Shown here piece after piece: positions 32,500 through 43,398 of a stretch of DNA of 64,000 nucleotides (position 1 is the first letter of the stretch; each line of letters opens with the position of its first letter). Source of the DNA: Crambe crambe (taxonomy: Eukaryota; Porifera; Demospongiae; Poecilosclerida; Crambeidae). The stretch is taken from assembly GCA_963924555.1 (NCBI GenBank), contig OZ004597.1:1054001-1118000 (forward strand), written 5' to 3'. The notes beneath the pieces were generated by a model that saw nothing but the letters and a program-made list of their open reading frames with translations, was not told where the DNA came from and ran no database searches. The position numbers were made by a program, and so were the translations under genes.

Positions 32500-33005
32500 T
32501 TTTTAACTTTCGGCACAAATAGGTGGAAAAAAGATTTAAAATGAGGTGAATTAAAACCTTACTCGTTGGTAGGTTATTTACTTACTGAAAATCAGCATCA
32601 GGGCGGTTATAACTGGTTTATTCTGCCTTCACACACACATATCTGAACTGCTGAACTTGCATTTTTTAAGTTTTCCCTCCAATAATTACTCTTGCGCGCG
32701 CATATAAATAACCGCCCGTAAAAATTTTTATCGGTCTGGCCCATCGAAATGTGTGATTTCTAAATTTTAGGGGTGTTCCCAGGGAATACACAAAATTTTG
32801 CGCAGTACATAAGTGCAGCAGTGGGTTGTGATGTGGCACAGATATGGTCCCGCTGTATGACCTATGTGAAGAAAGACAGCAAAAACTTATTGTCTAGCAA
32901 GCTGGATTCAGTGAAAGTCACCTTTCAGTGCAGTTTAGCTAGCTAGCTAGCCTCTAGCTATTCCTCCGCGAGCTGGTCACCGGATCGCGGATCGACGTTG
33001 AAGAC
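32500..33005. promoter_or_regulatory. Bidirectional promoter region, RanGAP1 / OTUD4-like
   Basis: About 500 bp between divergent start codons. It contains GCGCGCGCATATAAATAA at about 32695, a TATA-like sequence beside CG-rich alternation, and a TAGC run just before 32950. No other gene or repeat was seen. Confidence 0.4.
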
Positions 33006-35058
33006 ATGGGGAAGAAAAAACGTATGAAAATTGATGGGAGGACTTACAGAGGCACTTTGGACAAATTCCTGGCTGATAAACAGCTCAAAAGAAAGCCTAT
33101 AGCCAAGGACGGATCCTGTCTCTTCAGAGCTGTAGCTGAGCAGGTGAGCATTAATTATTTTCTCCATGAGCACTATAAATTTGTTATTCATATCGTTTTT
33201 ACTGCTGTTGCTGAAAGGTTTATTCTAGCCAGTGCTATCATCAGGATGTGAGACTAAGATGTGTCGAGTATATTTCCACACATAAAGATGACTTTAAGGA
33301 GGTATTTAGTATACATGTGGTGATTTTGCAAACATGATAAAATCTCTCTCTCTCTCTAGTTTATCACAGTATCTCTGGATGAATACCTCATGCGCCTATC
33401 TAAGGAGGTAAGTGATGTGAACATGGACACACTTTGAAAGGGGTGATTGATAGATGTGTGCAGTGGGATCTACTTCTAGTATCCAGACCAACTATTTATA
33501 CCTTCTTAATTATAACCTCATACTTTTAGTTATGGGGTGGCGAGGTGGAGTTGGTTGTTCTGAGTCGACTGTACAATCGTTCAATTGTGGTGTACAATGA
33601 GCTTGCCAAGCAAAATACTCAGGTCCAGGAGCAGGTCTTTCCTTCATTTGAAGACGAAGAGAAAGGCTCTGTTGTTGACAAGTTAACTAACCCTGTGAGT
33701 CTTCATTTTGGCGCATTAATGCAAACTTTTATGTGTTATTTTCAACCTTCCAGATCCTATTGGCTTATTTCGATGGCAACCATTATGATAGTGTCTATAC
33801 TGTTCAATATATGGACAATCTCTCATTCTGTCAAGGTATTATCAGTACTTAATTGCTGGATAGGTTAAATTATTGTCTGGCTGTTATCGTTTGGACTTAG
33901 GAATCCTCTACACTGCAATGATGGAAGGTGTCTTCAAAGACATTATCCCACAGTCTTGCAAGAAGAAGTTGATGCAGCTACAGCAACTTGATCTGGAAGG
34001 GATAGCCAAGTCTCGTCAAGAGAAGTATTCAGTGCATAGGGAGCAGGAAGCAAAAGCCCTATATAATCTTGGCCATCACTATGGGACAGAAGAGATACAG
34101 GCCTTGAGCTGGACCTTTCATTATAATGCTGCCCTTTGTGTGCACAATAGGGAGAAAGAAAGTGAGTAAGCAGCTGGTAGCAAGTGCCATTTACAATCTC
34201 TGACTTGAGAAGCATATTCATCCATTAATGTGAAATATGAATATCAAAGTGTGAATCCTTCCTATTTAATTACACATTTCCAAGAATATTAATTAGAGTT
34301 TCCTTTGCAGACATTGAGCAGAGGGATAGGAGCATGGCTGCTAGTATACAGTTTTCTGTTGGAGACAAGTGCTACTTCCATATTGATGGAAAGCGGATGA
34401 CAGGAGAGATAGCTGCTCTCTCTGTCAAACCAGGACAGCATTCAGTGAGTTTGTATTGTAGTTATGAGAGCGAGTGAGTGAGGGAGGGTTTGGTGCACAA
34501 TTTGATGTTTTGATTTTTTCCAGGTACGTATTCATCAATCAGAAGATGAAACGTGAGTCATTTTAATTATAGATCTTTCCATAGATTTACCTTTTTTTAA
34601 ATATATTAATAGATGGCAGATCCCTATTAATGATATCATGCTCACTTCTGCCAACAGTAAGAGATTATTCCTTTAGAAACTCACAATCTCATTCCCATGC
34701 CTCAATTTTTCCCTTCAGGAAAGTCACATCAACGCCATAATCATCATAATTCTCGTAGTTCTTCCAGTGCCAATAGCCAAACTTCCCAGCATAAGAGGAG
34801 ATCTAGTCCTCATTCCTCTGCTCCTGTGACAAATGAAGTTACCGCAGACACTCCCCAATCTAACCATTCCTCAACACCGGTCACTGTCCACCCCTCTGTG
34901 CCATACAGTGCTTCCAGAAAGGGCAGGGTAAGCAGCAGCACACTTCAGCCACAATCCACAGAAAAGGGAGTCCATGAGAAGTCGAAGAGAAAGCAAGGGA
35001 ATAATGCTCCTCCACCTCCCACTGAAACTTCAGCACAGCAGGTAAAAAAAATTTGTGG

Positions 35059-35091
<33 letters not shown>

Positions 35092-38000
35092 CAACAAACA
35101 CCTTCTGGCCATATGTTATCGTATAACTGATATTCATGATAATATCAAAGGGACCTGACTAATTATTCATAGTTATAAGTCACTTCCAATTGAGAGCAAA
35201 GGAAGTAAAGGAAGTGGAGAAAGACTTCCTATGGTCACGTGGTCACCTCATTTACTGTGTTAACTTTAAAATGCTCTAGGCTCGGAAGACAAAATCCTCA
35301 GGAAAATCTACAAAAGCTAGCCATGCAAGTTCACCCCAGACCACCACCACCACCTCTAGTGGTGTGGTCCCCCTTCAAGCAAGTGACTCCACTCCCAAGG
35401 TGATGACTACTACTGGTTACTCAAGTGCAGTCAAGAAAACTGCTGGTGGACCCAGTGGCTCCCTAACGTCGGAGGGAACTGAGTATGATGAGAGTAGTGG
35501 GGAGGAAGGAGCCCAAGAAGAAAACGAGCCTGCTCCTCCTGAGATCACGAAATTTCCTCAGCAGCAGGTGGAGGAAAAACAGCAACAACAACAACATCAT
35601 CAACAACAACGATTATTACAACAGGAAGCTTGGCTGCCAAGTAAATCAAATATACCTTTACTTCATGGGATTGTCAATCCTCTTGAGGGTGGCGGACAAG
35701 AGAGGAAGATGGTCAAGAACGAGGGATACAAGTCTAGTGCAAAGGTCACTGCTGTCATGCTGCAGCAGCAGCAGCAACAAGAAGACACCTCCCCTCAGCT
35801 TACTTTTCAGACGATTCACAGTGATGCTGCTGCCACGCCTCCTAGATCACAGCAGAATGGACGGGAAAGTCCCTATTTTGAACGACAGATCCCACAAGAA
35901 GCTTCTTCTCAACCAGAAGATGCTTGGCCGCTGATCTCGGATGATCAGCCTTGCAACTCGGTCCCTCCCCCCAACACCATGCTCTTTGCTGCTGCTATGA
36001 CCAACCGAATCAACCATGACCAAACCTTTCCAATTCCATTCTCTGCTGGTCCTAACAAGGCAGACTTCTCCAATGTGTTTAGCATTCAGCACACACCTGG
36101 CAGAATCAGCAGCAATCCTCCTGCTCTTCTTCCCCTTGTGATGTCTCAATCTGATAATGTGAGCAACTCCTCACACATCAGTCTACCACTAAACGTCAAC
36201 TTGTTGGAGGGAAGTCTTTCTTCCCCCACTGCCAGCTCTGCCAGAGAGACAGTCCAACAACAAACTCATCACCACTTTCATGCTGCAGCATCCTCTGCAC
36301 CTCTCCTGTACGGTATGTCTGGAATGAGTGGAAACTTCAACAACACGACATCACACAGTAGCACTGAGGTATATAATACTGCTGCTGTCAACAGGAACCT
36401 CTCTCTCCATCAAGCATACACTCCTTCCTTTGACAAGAGAATGAGTGGGACTCCCTCATATCCCTTCACTACCATGGCAGCTGGAATGGAAATGCGAAAC
36501 ATGCTCGGTATACATGGAAACCATCAAGTGTCCAAGTTATCATCATCGACGTCGTCACCAGTTTACTGTACAAAAAACAGGGTTCTCATGTCGTCTGGGT
36601 ACTTACCACCCACTAGCCGAGACAATTTTGTTCAAACGTCACCATTATCATGCTATCATAAAGAAGCTCAGGTTGGACCAAGTGTGATGGAACAGGGTTC
36701 ACAGACTACTACTCCACAAAAAACAGAGATGGGAATCCAGACTAGTGAAGCATTCATTCCTTTGAAGGAGATTTCACCACCAGAGATGCAAATGCAATCT
36801 ACAGGTAAATAATGACAATCACTGTCTGTAGATCTGGAAAAAAAAAACATAAAAAAAACTTGATTGCTAACAGTTATCTGTTGTTTTATATTATGCAGCT
36901 GATAGGATTTTATTCGCTATCAAATACAGTCTCCAGTGTTTATCAGCATTCTCTCAGTCTGACAATGCTTTCTCCATTAAAGACTTGGAGACCTCTTTGG
37001 GTGAGCTTCTGATTGGTGATCGAGTGGACCACCTGATCAACCAGCACACTGCTCAAGTCAGCTCCAACCTCACTGCATCTCAACAGGAGCTCCTAAAATC
37101 ATTTCCAATCCGACTTTCCAATGAACAGTCGCAACCAATGCCAGATCAGGTTCAAATGGCTTACAGAGATAATCTTCCTTCTCCCACCCCACAGTCACCT
37201 GTTTCAGCAAAGTTTAATGGCACACCAGTCCAAGGTGCTGGTGGTGATGCAAACAGTGGCAAAAGTGAAGATTTCACGCCACAACAAGAACAGCACCTCC
37301 CATCTCCAGTACTGGGAGTGCACCCGCCTAATTTTCCAATGATGATGCCAAGACCCCCCTTCATCCTTCCACATACCCACCCCATCCAGCCTATGTATTA
37401 CCCTCTAATGCCCCACATGCCCATGCCACCTGTCATGGGATATATGCCCTTCCTCCGTCCCATGGTACCACATCCTCCTCCCCCTCCTGGAGTCAGTGGA
37501 GAAGTGGTTATAGAAAAGGAGGCTGATTCTGATCTTGTCTGCACACCTCCAGATAATGCCCACCAAGAAGCACCACTGTCAACACAAGACGAGAGTGAAG
37601 CTAATTCTAATATGACTTCTGTGGATCATAATGTTGTTCCAGCTCAAGCACAGTCCGAAGTGGTAGCTTCCATGTACTCTGTGGTCCCCTCAGCTACAAG
37701 CCCTTCCCATGATCCTCCTGAAGAAGTCACTGAGATCAGAAACAAGCAGTTTGCTGGACCCGTCCCTGTTCCACAGTCGCAAAGCACACCAAGACTTCCG
37801 AATACTGTTTCACCACTTCCGACTGACCCTAACCGCTCTCCACTCCCTGTAGTGGTGGCCACAAGCACGACTCTCAACCCCTCAACTTGTGAGAAAAAGG
37901 AAGAGTCCACAAGAACTGATACACTCGTTGATTCTCTGATAGCAACAGAGTCTTCGCTTGATAAGCCCCCCATGGATCAACCCCCACCCACAGAAACTAG

Positions 38001-39066
38001 TCGATCACAACCCAAAACATTCAAGTCATCCAAAAGATCTCATGGAAATTCTGACAGCAGGAAAGGAGGTCACATGACTACAACCTCCAGTCAACCGGGT
38101 CTCCCTTGTCGACCCTCTGGGTCACAGAGCACCATCACTCAGGGTTCGAGATACGGGGGGAAGCACGTGCACCCTAGGGGACAGGGGGAGGGGCAGAAAA
38201 GAACAAATACTGCTGCAAAGAAGTTGGAAACAGCTCCCAAGAATAGGAATGGAGGTAGTGGTCGTGGTGGGGCAGTGGGCTCCTATAAGAAATCAAAAAC
38301 AGAAGAGGCATCCTCAAATTCTGGTGGTGGTGGTGGTGGTGGTAGAGATGGAAGTAAAGAATCCATTTCAAGAAAAGGAAGTTCCAATGAGCACTCCTCT
38401 CGCTCTCACACTGAGAGGAATCAGCATCGTTTTGGTAATAGTCACTCAAACAAGACTCCAAAAAGATATGCCACTGGTGGTGACCACACTGGCACTACAA
38501 CTGTGTCCGGTCCAAGTATTAACTCCAGCAAATCCAACCAGGATTCAAGTCGATATTTTTCTCATCCGTACATCCCTGGCATGGACAGGCTAGCTGTCAA
38601 CACAGCAAGCAATTCACTCGACACAAAGGAGTTCAAATGGGGAATGCCCTCTCCCAGTAATCCCGATGTCATCATTGATTCTACTAGTGGTGAGCACTCT
38701 CTGCCTATGGACTGTCAGGATGAGTGGCCTGATGTCTCTGAATTGGCAAATGATACTACAACTACACATCCAATTTCATTTCGTTTGAAGTTTATCGATG
38801 GGGACTGGAAAAATGGTGATAATTCCGAGGACTCGGAATTTATTAAACAGAATAACAGGGAATACGAGCAGTACTCCAATACTGAATCTTTAGAAGATCC
38901 ATTTAATATGCCTGAACTGGAGGGGACCTGGAATTCTGATGTTGGTGACCTCCCTCTCTCTTTCTCCATCTCTCAGAATAGACTTCCTGCCCAGTGCACA
39001 AGTGATATGCATACTGAACCAACAGAGCGAGCAAATTGGAGGCTAACAGATTTTCATAAACATTAA
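33006..39066 (+). CDS. OTUD4: OTUD4-like OTU deubiquitinase with Tudor-like domain
   Basis: Deubiquitinase of the OTUD4 family. Exons: 33006-33143, 33219-33301, 33360-33407, 33530-33694, 33754-33835, 33901-34161, 34311-34444, 34524-34552, 34613-34656, 34719-35041, 35280-36804, 36899-39066. The N-terminal OTU domain has KDGSCLFRAVAEQ (catalytic Asp and Cys) and GNHYDSVY (catalytic His), and matches human OTUD4 closely. A Tudor-like segment follows (FSVGDKCYFHIDGKRMTGEI). The remaining two thirds are low-complexity: poly-Gln tracts near 35580, Ser/Pro/His-rich regions and a Pro/Met-rich run (MPHMPMPPVMGYMPF) like the one in human OTUD4. The reading frame was traced through all introns to TAA at 39064. 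A 30 bp T run lies in the intron at 35060. Confidence 0.92.
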
Positions 39067-39142
39067 TCTCTCACTAATCTCTTTTCTCAATGCACTTAAT
39101 ATAAGATGGTTATTTATCAACATCAAAGTACCACCAAATTAT

Positions 39143-39164
39143 TATGCGCATGCGTTGTGGTTTT
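39143..39164 (+). promoter_or_regulatory. GCGCATG plus RUNX-like site upstream of GRXCR1-like B
   Basis: ATGCGCATG is followed directly by CGTTGTGGTTTT, 33 bp upstream of the start codon at 39197. TGTGGTTT is the RUNX core. The same 12 bp CGTTGTGGTTTT next to GCGCATG recurs on the minus strand at 53541-53561, upstream of the START-GAP alternative exon. Confidence 0.4.
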
Positions 39165-39196
39165 CTGCCTAAAATTGTTTATAATTATTGGTAATA

Positions 39197-40053
39197 ATGG
39201 CCGAGTCTACTGTAGTTTACGCTCGAACTTCTTCAGGATCAGTGCGTGGAGTGGAAGGTGGTGTGGAAAAGCTCCTGAATGCCTTCAGGAAAAAAGAAGG
39301 CCCGCTGGGAAATTGTCGAAAGCTGCAGAGATTGGAAGAAGTAAATTACTTTAACAGTTTAATAGCTAGCTATGTTACTTCCTAAACCCAGAGACGGCAG
39401 TTATTTTATGACACGATTCTGTAGGAGGAAGCCCCTGACAGTACATCGGGTAGAAAAGGGAAAGTAGTGGTGTACATCACTAGTATCAGGGCTGTGCAAG
39501 AAACACACAAGAGATGTGATCAAGTTGTGCACATTCTGCGTGCTCACAAAATCTCCTTCACCATCAAGGACATCTTCCTGCATCCGGACTATGGCAAAGA
39601 ACTTTGTGAAAGGCTGGGGTGTCCCTCGGCCACATCCATTAGTTTACCACAGGTCTGTTTTTGCCAAGAGATTTGCAAGAGTTTTATACTGTTGATCCTT
39701 TTTTTTGAAAACACAGTTATTTATTGCTGGGGAGAACATTGGAGGTTGGGAAACAATTTTGGAAGCAAATGAAGTTGGGAAATTAAAGGGAATGTTGGAC
39801 AATTTCAAGGTTATCACAATAATTAATGATTGTAATAATAAAGGATGATAGACCAATCATTATACAGATACAAGGGAGTGGCTGCTTGCCAGCAGAATGC
39901 CAGTTCTGTGGAGGGAAAGGCTTTGTGTTGTGTTTGTGGTGCAAGGGGAGCAAGAAAGGAATGGAAACAGCTTTTGGTGACCTCAAGTGTACAGTGTGTA
40001 ACCAAAATGGACTTCAAAAGTGTCCAGAATGTGTTACTTGCAGAGAACCATAA
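39197..40053 (+). CDS. GRXCR1-like: GRXCR1-like glutaredoxin-domain Cys-rich protein (paralogue B)
   Basis: Four exons: 39197-39340, 39425-39651, 39717-39809 and 39868-40053, about 216 residues. The glutaredoxin-like domain (VVVYITSIRAVQETHKRCDQVV, ISLPQ then LFIAGENIGGWETI) has no CxxC active site. The C-terminal zinc-binding pairs (CQFCGGKGFVLCLWCKGS and CTVCNQNGLQKCPEC) align with GRXCR1. It lacks the long charged coiled coil of paralogue A at 24400-25751. The start codon is preceded by a GCGCATG/RUNX-like promoter site. It ends 115 bp before the convergent UTP18 stop. Confidence 0.9.
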
Positions 40054-40168
40054 TCAAATCCTAAAATCCAGGTTATTTTCATATTTTTTTATATTTGAGA
40101 TTTGATCACTTTCATTCTTTACTGAGAGTAGTGGTTGAACCTAAGAGAGGAAAGAATAAGTTATGACT

Positions 40169-42323
40169 TCACACTAATGGAAAGGGAAAAGCAGTTGTCT
40201 TTTTATGGTGTCTGAAAGCAGGCAGTAAATACCTGTAGAGCAGTACTCTTCCTTTTGCATTGCCTATGGCCAGATACTTGCTGTGTGGAGAAATATCCAC
40301 TGCAGTGACATAACCAAGTGGAGTTCTTCTGACTGGCCAATTGCAGAATACAGTTTGGGATGGCAGATGAACCTGAATATTAAAAAACCAAAACAAACAA
40401 AAAAAAATCCCTTTTCCTAGAGTACACCCTCCTTCCTGGCATTCTTGACTTACAACTTTCAAAGTGTCTTTCTTTCTCTGTGATGCCATTACCATCAGCT
40501 CACTGGAGAGAAGAAACCAGCCACATACACCTTATACATACTCCTCCCAAGTCCTTACCTCGTGGGATTCATACACAATGCATCCGTCCCAGTGGTCAGG
40601 TTCATCAGTGACTTGAGAGGTTTGGGTCTGAAGGGCCCATCAGCTGTTAAGCAGTTTTGAGCACTGTAGAGGTTCACCACTCCACTGTCCGATCCACACG
40701 CCAAGTATTTGCTGTTTGGGGAAAGGGCAACTCTCGTACCAAGGATGCAACCCTCGTCAACAAAGCAGTGAATGCAGTCTCGAGTGGACATATCCCACAC
40801 ATAGACCTTGCCTTCACCTATTATACATGTCCGATGTGTTAATTAATATTCCCCAGGCTGGGGGTGGGGTGGAACAGACTCACTTCCAAAAGATAGCATG
40901 AAACGGCTATCGGAGGTAAAGGACACATCAAAAACATTGCCATTCATCTTCATCTCTCCTATCCATTGTTTTGTCTGGGAGGGGAAAAGGTATAAGTATT
41001 GTCAGTACAATAAAGCAGCAGCACAACATGCCATATTTGAGACCAGAAGGATGTATCCATTTTTCCCCAGGAAGACAAGATATTGGTTATCAGGGGAGAC
41101 CACAAATCTATCGAAGTATCTTTCATCACGACCTGGGGGGGGGGGGGGGGGGGGGGATTGCCACTCAAAAAAAGAAAATGAATCTAAGTTTCACCACCTC
41201 TTATTCCATATACTGGAACAACCTTTCCTGCTATCATATCATACACAAAGAATCTTTTCCTTCGTCCAGCCATGACTACTTCCTTGCCGTCTTGTGTGAA
41301 GTGTGCAGTAGAAATGGGAAACCCTTGAACGTGAACACTCTGAAGTTTTGGGTTGTTTTCACCATCCACTTGGAACAGATCCAGTGTCTTGTGATAGCCA
41401 GCCACCAAAATCACATCAGCAGAGGGATGGAACTCCACTGCTCTGACCACCGCCTGTGCACGCTTGGCAGCATTGGCATCTGTCATCCTCTTCAATTCCA
41501 AAATTCGACTAGAAAGCTGTTCAGATGAGGTCTTCAGGAGGTGGCCAGTTCTTTGAAGAATGCTTTCTTCTTCAATATCATCATCGTCGTCGTCGTCGTC
41601 GTCATCGTCACTGGTGTCAGTATCAGTTTTACATTTCTTCTTGGATTTGGGAGATCGAATGGCCCATTCTGGTTGACCTAACAGTTTCTTGTATCTGTAA
41701 TGAATTATAAAGTCGTGATAGTTTAAAATCATCCCATTACAGTCAACTTACTGAGATCTCAATCTCTTGTGATATAAAGTTCCAGAGACAGTTGTTTCCT
41801 CTGCTGTTTTTCTAAGCTTCTTTGTTCTTGCACGTGCTGAAATGTCTACTCTATTTTTCGAATGGCATACTTGAAGCTGTACTTAATGATATCTTCTTCT
41901 CACCTGATTTTATCATCATCTTCATCATGCCATGCAGGTTGCTTTTTAAGCCCTTTCAGCCGTCCACTGCTTGTTCCCTCATCTGCACTCTATAGAAAGA
42001 AATGACTAAAAATTCCAGCTTCTCAACCAGAGTGGGCTGCATACCTCTTCCTCTGTTTCAGCTTCAGAGTCTGATGATCCAGCAGCGATTTTATGCTGAA
42101 CAGGGTGAAAGGGTTTCTTTCCAAAAACAATCTCTTCCAGTCTTTCCTCCACTTCATCTTTCAACTTGTCCTGAGGTGATCTACTCAGAGAGAAAGTTAG
42201 AGCCGATTCTTCTTCTTCCCCCGAGCTCTCACTCGGTCTTCCTCTCCTCTTCCGTTTCGATGATCCTACAGTATCTACACATCCTCCCACACCTCCAATG
42301 CCAAGAAGATCTCGTCTCTGCAT
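40169..42323 (-). CDS. UTP18: UTP18, WD40 protein of the small-subunit processome
   Basis: Nucleolar U3 snoRNP (UTP-B) component for 18S rRNA processing. The start is at 42323 (MQRRDLLGIGG). The N-terminal low-complexity acidic region includes an Asp run encoded by CGT/CAT-type repeats at 41580-41605. The WD40 propeller matches UTP18: VRAVEFHPSADVILVAG, LFQVDGENNPKLQSV, FFVYDMIAGKVVPVYGIRG, VDEGCILGTRVALSPNSKYLACGSD, GVVNLYS, MNLTTGTDALCMNPT, and the last blade with AIGNAKGRVLLYRY. The stop TGA is at 40169. One intron has 22 consecutive C (sense strand) right before its acceptor. The RPL21 stop lies only 119 bp upstream on the same strand. Confidence 0.93.
41135..41156 (-). repeat. 22 bp poly-C acceptor tract in UTP18 intron
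   Basis: 22 G on the plus strand, read as 22 C in the UTP18 pre-mRNA, followed at once by the AG acceptor and exon GTCGTGATG. A homopolymer serves as the polypyrimidine tract. Confidence 0.85.
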
Positions 42324-42442
42324 CTTCTTCTAAAAAAAAGCTACCCACGTGTTCTAACCACGCCCACATAAACTTTACGTGTCCTAACCACACCCTCACG
42401 AACTGATCCCAATGTTTTCTGTTGGTATAAAATCTTTCATGT

Positions 42443-43104
42443 TTATGCCACAAATTCATATGGAAGGATTTCAACATCTTCTTGTTCCTTGTCTTTGAAT
42501 CGCACAAAATGTGCTGGACGGGGTTGGGCAGGCTGCCTTTTACAAACCACTGTAATGCCTTTCTCCCTGGCTATCCGCTTTTTCGCCTCATTCTCCTTCA
42601 CCCTCCGCAGAAAATCATCACGGCAACTGGAATGCTTGACATGCTCAATGCGAAGATTGATACGTTTCTGGATAATTCTATTCCTAAAATATTACAATGA
42701 AAGGCATAGCATATAGTTGACAATTCCTCCTCATGCATAACATACCTGATTTGCTTATTGACTAGGACACCTACAGCCCTCTTAGTTACATTGAAGATAC
42801 GCCCAGTCTTGCCATGATAGAACTTGTACGGCATTCCTTTTTGGAAAGCACCATTCCCCTACAACATTACACCACCTATATTACCCACCCACCTCAAATG
42901 ACATTAAAACTCACCTTCACATCTACAATGTCTCCCACTTTATAGATTTTCATGTATGTGGAGAGATGCTCCACTCCTGGACACAAATAAGTGATCTCTC
43001 ATGACATAATCATCCTAAAAACACGCCATGACCTCACCATGGTGCCTAAACTTCCTAGAGAAGAGATAACGAGTACCTCTGCGATATCCCTTAGTATTGA
43101 CCAT
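42443..43104 (-). CDS. RPL21: Ribosomal protein eL21
   Basis: Cytosolic large-subunit protein eL21, about 160 residues. The start is [20 protein letters not shown] at 43104; residues then read [65 protein letters not shown] and the ending LPYEFVA before TAA at 42443. These match human RPL21 (KHGVVPLATYMRIYK, YHGKTGRVYNV, PYEFMA). Four exons with short introns. No snoRNA boxes were found in the introns. Divergent from CCDC22 and in tandem with UTP18. Confidence 0.96.
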
Positions 43105-43398
43105 ACTTCAGCCCTTCACTACACACAAATACACCTCTTTAATCATAGATTCGAGTAGGATCTTTGCTTATGTTATCTAATCGAGCAGCATTCAGTAATG
43201 CTTACCTAACCACGATCTCCACAAGGCCGGCTGAAAAGGGTTTCGCACGTGGCGGTTGATTGTTTTGAGCATGCGCAGAGGCTGTGATTTGATTCATATC
43301 ATGTGACTAAAGTAGGCGTGGCTCGTGATAAGCTCCAGCCCATGGCCCAGTGGTCATAATAGTACATTGGGACCCTTTCAAGCAGGCACTAAGAAAGA
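43105..43398. promoter_or_regulatory. Bidirectional promoter, RPL21 / CCDC22
   Basis: 294 bp between divergent start codons, containing GAGCATGCGCAGAG at about 43267 and CGCACGTGGCGG at about 43247. No TATA box was seen near either start. Confidence 0.4.

Noticed and set aside
42976-43036. Intronic C/D snoRNA in RPL21
   Set aside because: An ATGATTATG stretch suggested a C box, but no D box (CTGA) or flanking stem was found.
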